Source of the DNA: Methanocorpusculum sp.
Lineage (GTDB): Archaea > Halobacteriota > Methanomicrobia > Methanomicrobiales > Methanocorpusculaceae
DNA length: 13,138 bases
Assembly: GCA_029987235.1 (NCBI GenBank)
Contig: DALTWF010000036.1
Location: forward strand, 1-13,138
Direction: 5' to 3'
The notes beneath the pieces were generated by a model that did not search any database, was not told the origin of the DNA, and saw only the letters and a program-made list of their open reading frames with translations. The translations under genes were made by a program, and so were the position numbers. Below are positions 13,113-13,138 of this stretch, piece after piece. Numbering within the stretch: the first letter of the stretch is position 1; every line of letters starts with the position of its first letter.

Positions 13113-13138
13113 AAACAACAAAAGAAAAGTGGACCCGG

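Overview
The window looks like a chromosomal segment of a methanogenic archaeon, most likely of the Methanomicrobiales (a Methanocorpusculum-like organism is my best guess from gene style, not proven). The reasons are a methanogenesis marker protein 14 gene, an archaeal NusA/L30e pair, a radical SAM/SPASM enzyme resembling the methanogen 'Mhun_1560' peptide-modifying family, a surface protein with a C-terminal membrane anchor and basic tail, archaeal TATA boxes about 25-32 bases upstream of start codons, and T-rich ends of transcripts in place of hairpin-plus-U terminators.

Layout. 1-156: possible 3' end of a + strand gene, perhaps a methyltransferase. 172-2893 (- strand): a B12-binding-type radical SAM protein and, upstream of it, a major facilitator transporter. 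Both genes carry the same 10-base palindrome next to their promoter. 2962-3167: an intergenic block bounded by 32-base imperfect inverted repeats, like a miniature transposable element. 3196-4008 (-): a flavodoxin/double [4Fe-4S] protein of the EFR1 type. 4099-5339 (+): a small four-cysteine protein of 53 residues (unusually short), a metallo-beta-lactamase-fold hydrolase and a GIY-YIG nuclease-like protein whose start overlaps the hydrolase stop. 5354-5794 (-): a secreted or anchored protein made mostly of eight perfect-register 9-residue repeats. 5795-6172: a gene-free stretch containing a GC-rich block of unknown role. 6173-6932 (-): nusA and rpl30e, away from the RNA polymerase and rps12 genes they usually accompany. 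7161-8183 (-): a polytopic membrane protein. 8323-10060 (-): methanogenesis marker protein 14 and a one-base-spaced small partner. 10125-10580 (-): a cyclophilin. 10617-11876 (-): an anchored surface protein. 11940-13094 (+): the SPASM radical SAM enzyme, divergent from the surface protein and sharing its AT-rich promoter box.

How the genes relate. Three gene groups look like real units: rpl30e-nusA (7-base gap), MMP14 plus its 80-residue partner (1-base gap), and the small Cys4 protein, MBL hydrolase and GIY-YIG gene (42-base gap, then overlap). The remaining genes appear singly transcribed. The most promising leads are the Cys4 mini-protein, the shared palindrome at the radical SAM and transporter promoters, the inverted-repeat element, the MMP14/80-residue pair, and the SPASM enzyme, whose peptide substrate would be expected nearby but is not recognisable inside the window. 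No tRNA, rRNA, CRISPR array or complete insertion sequence was seen.
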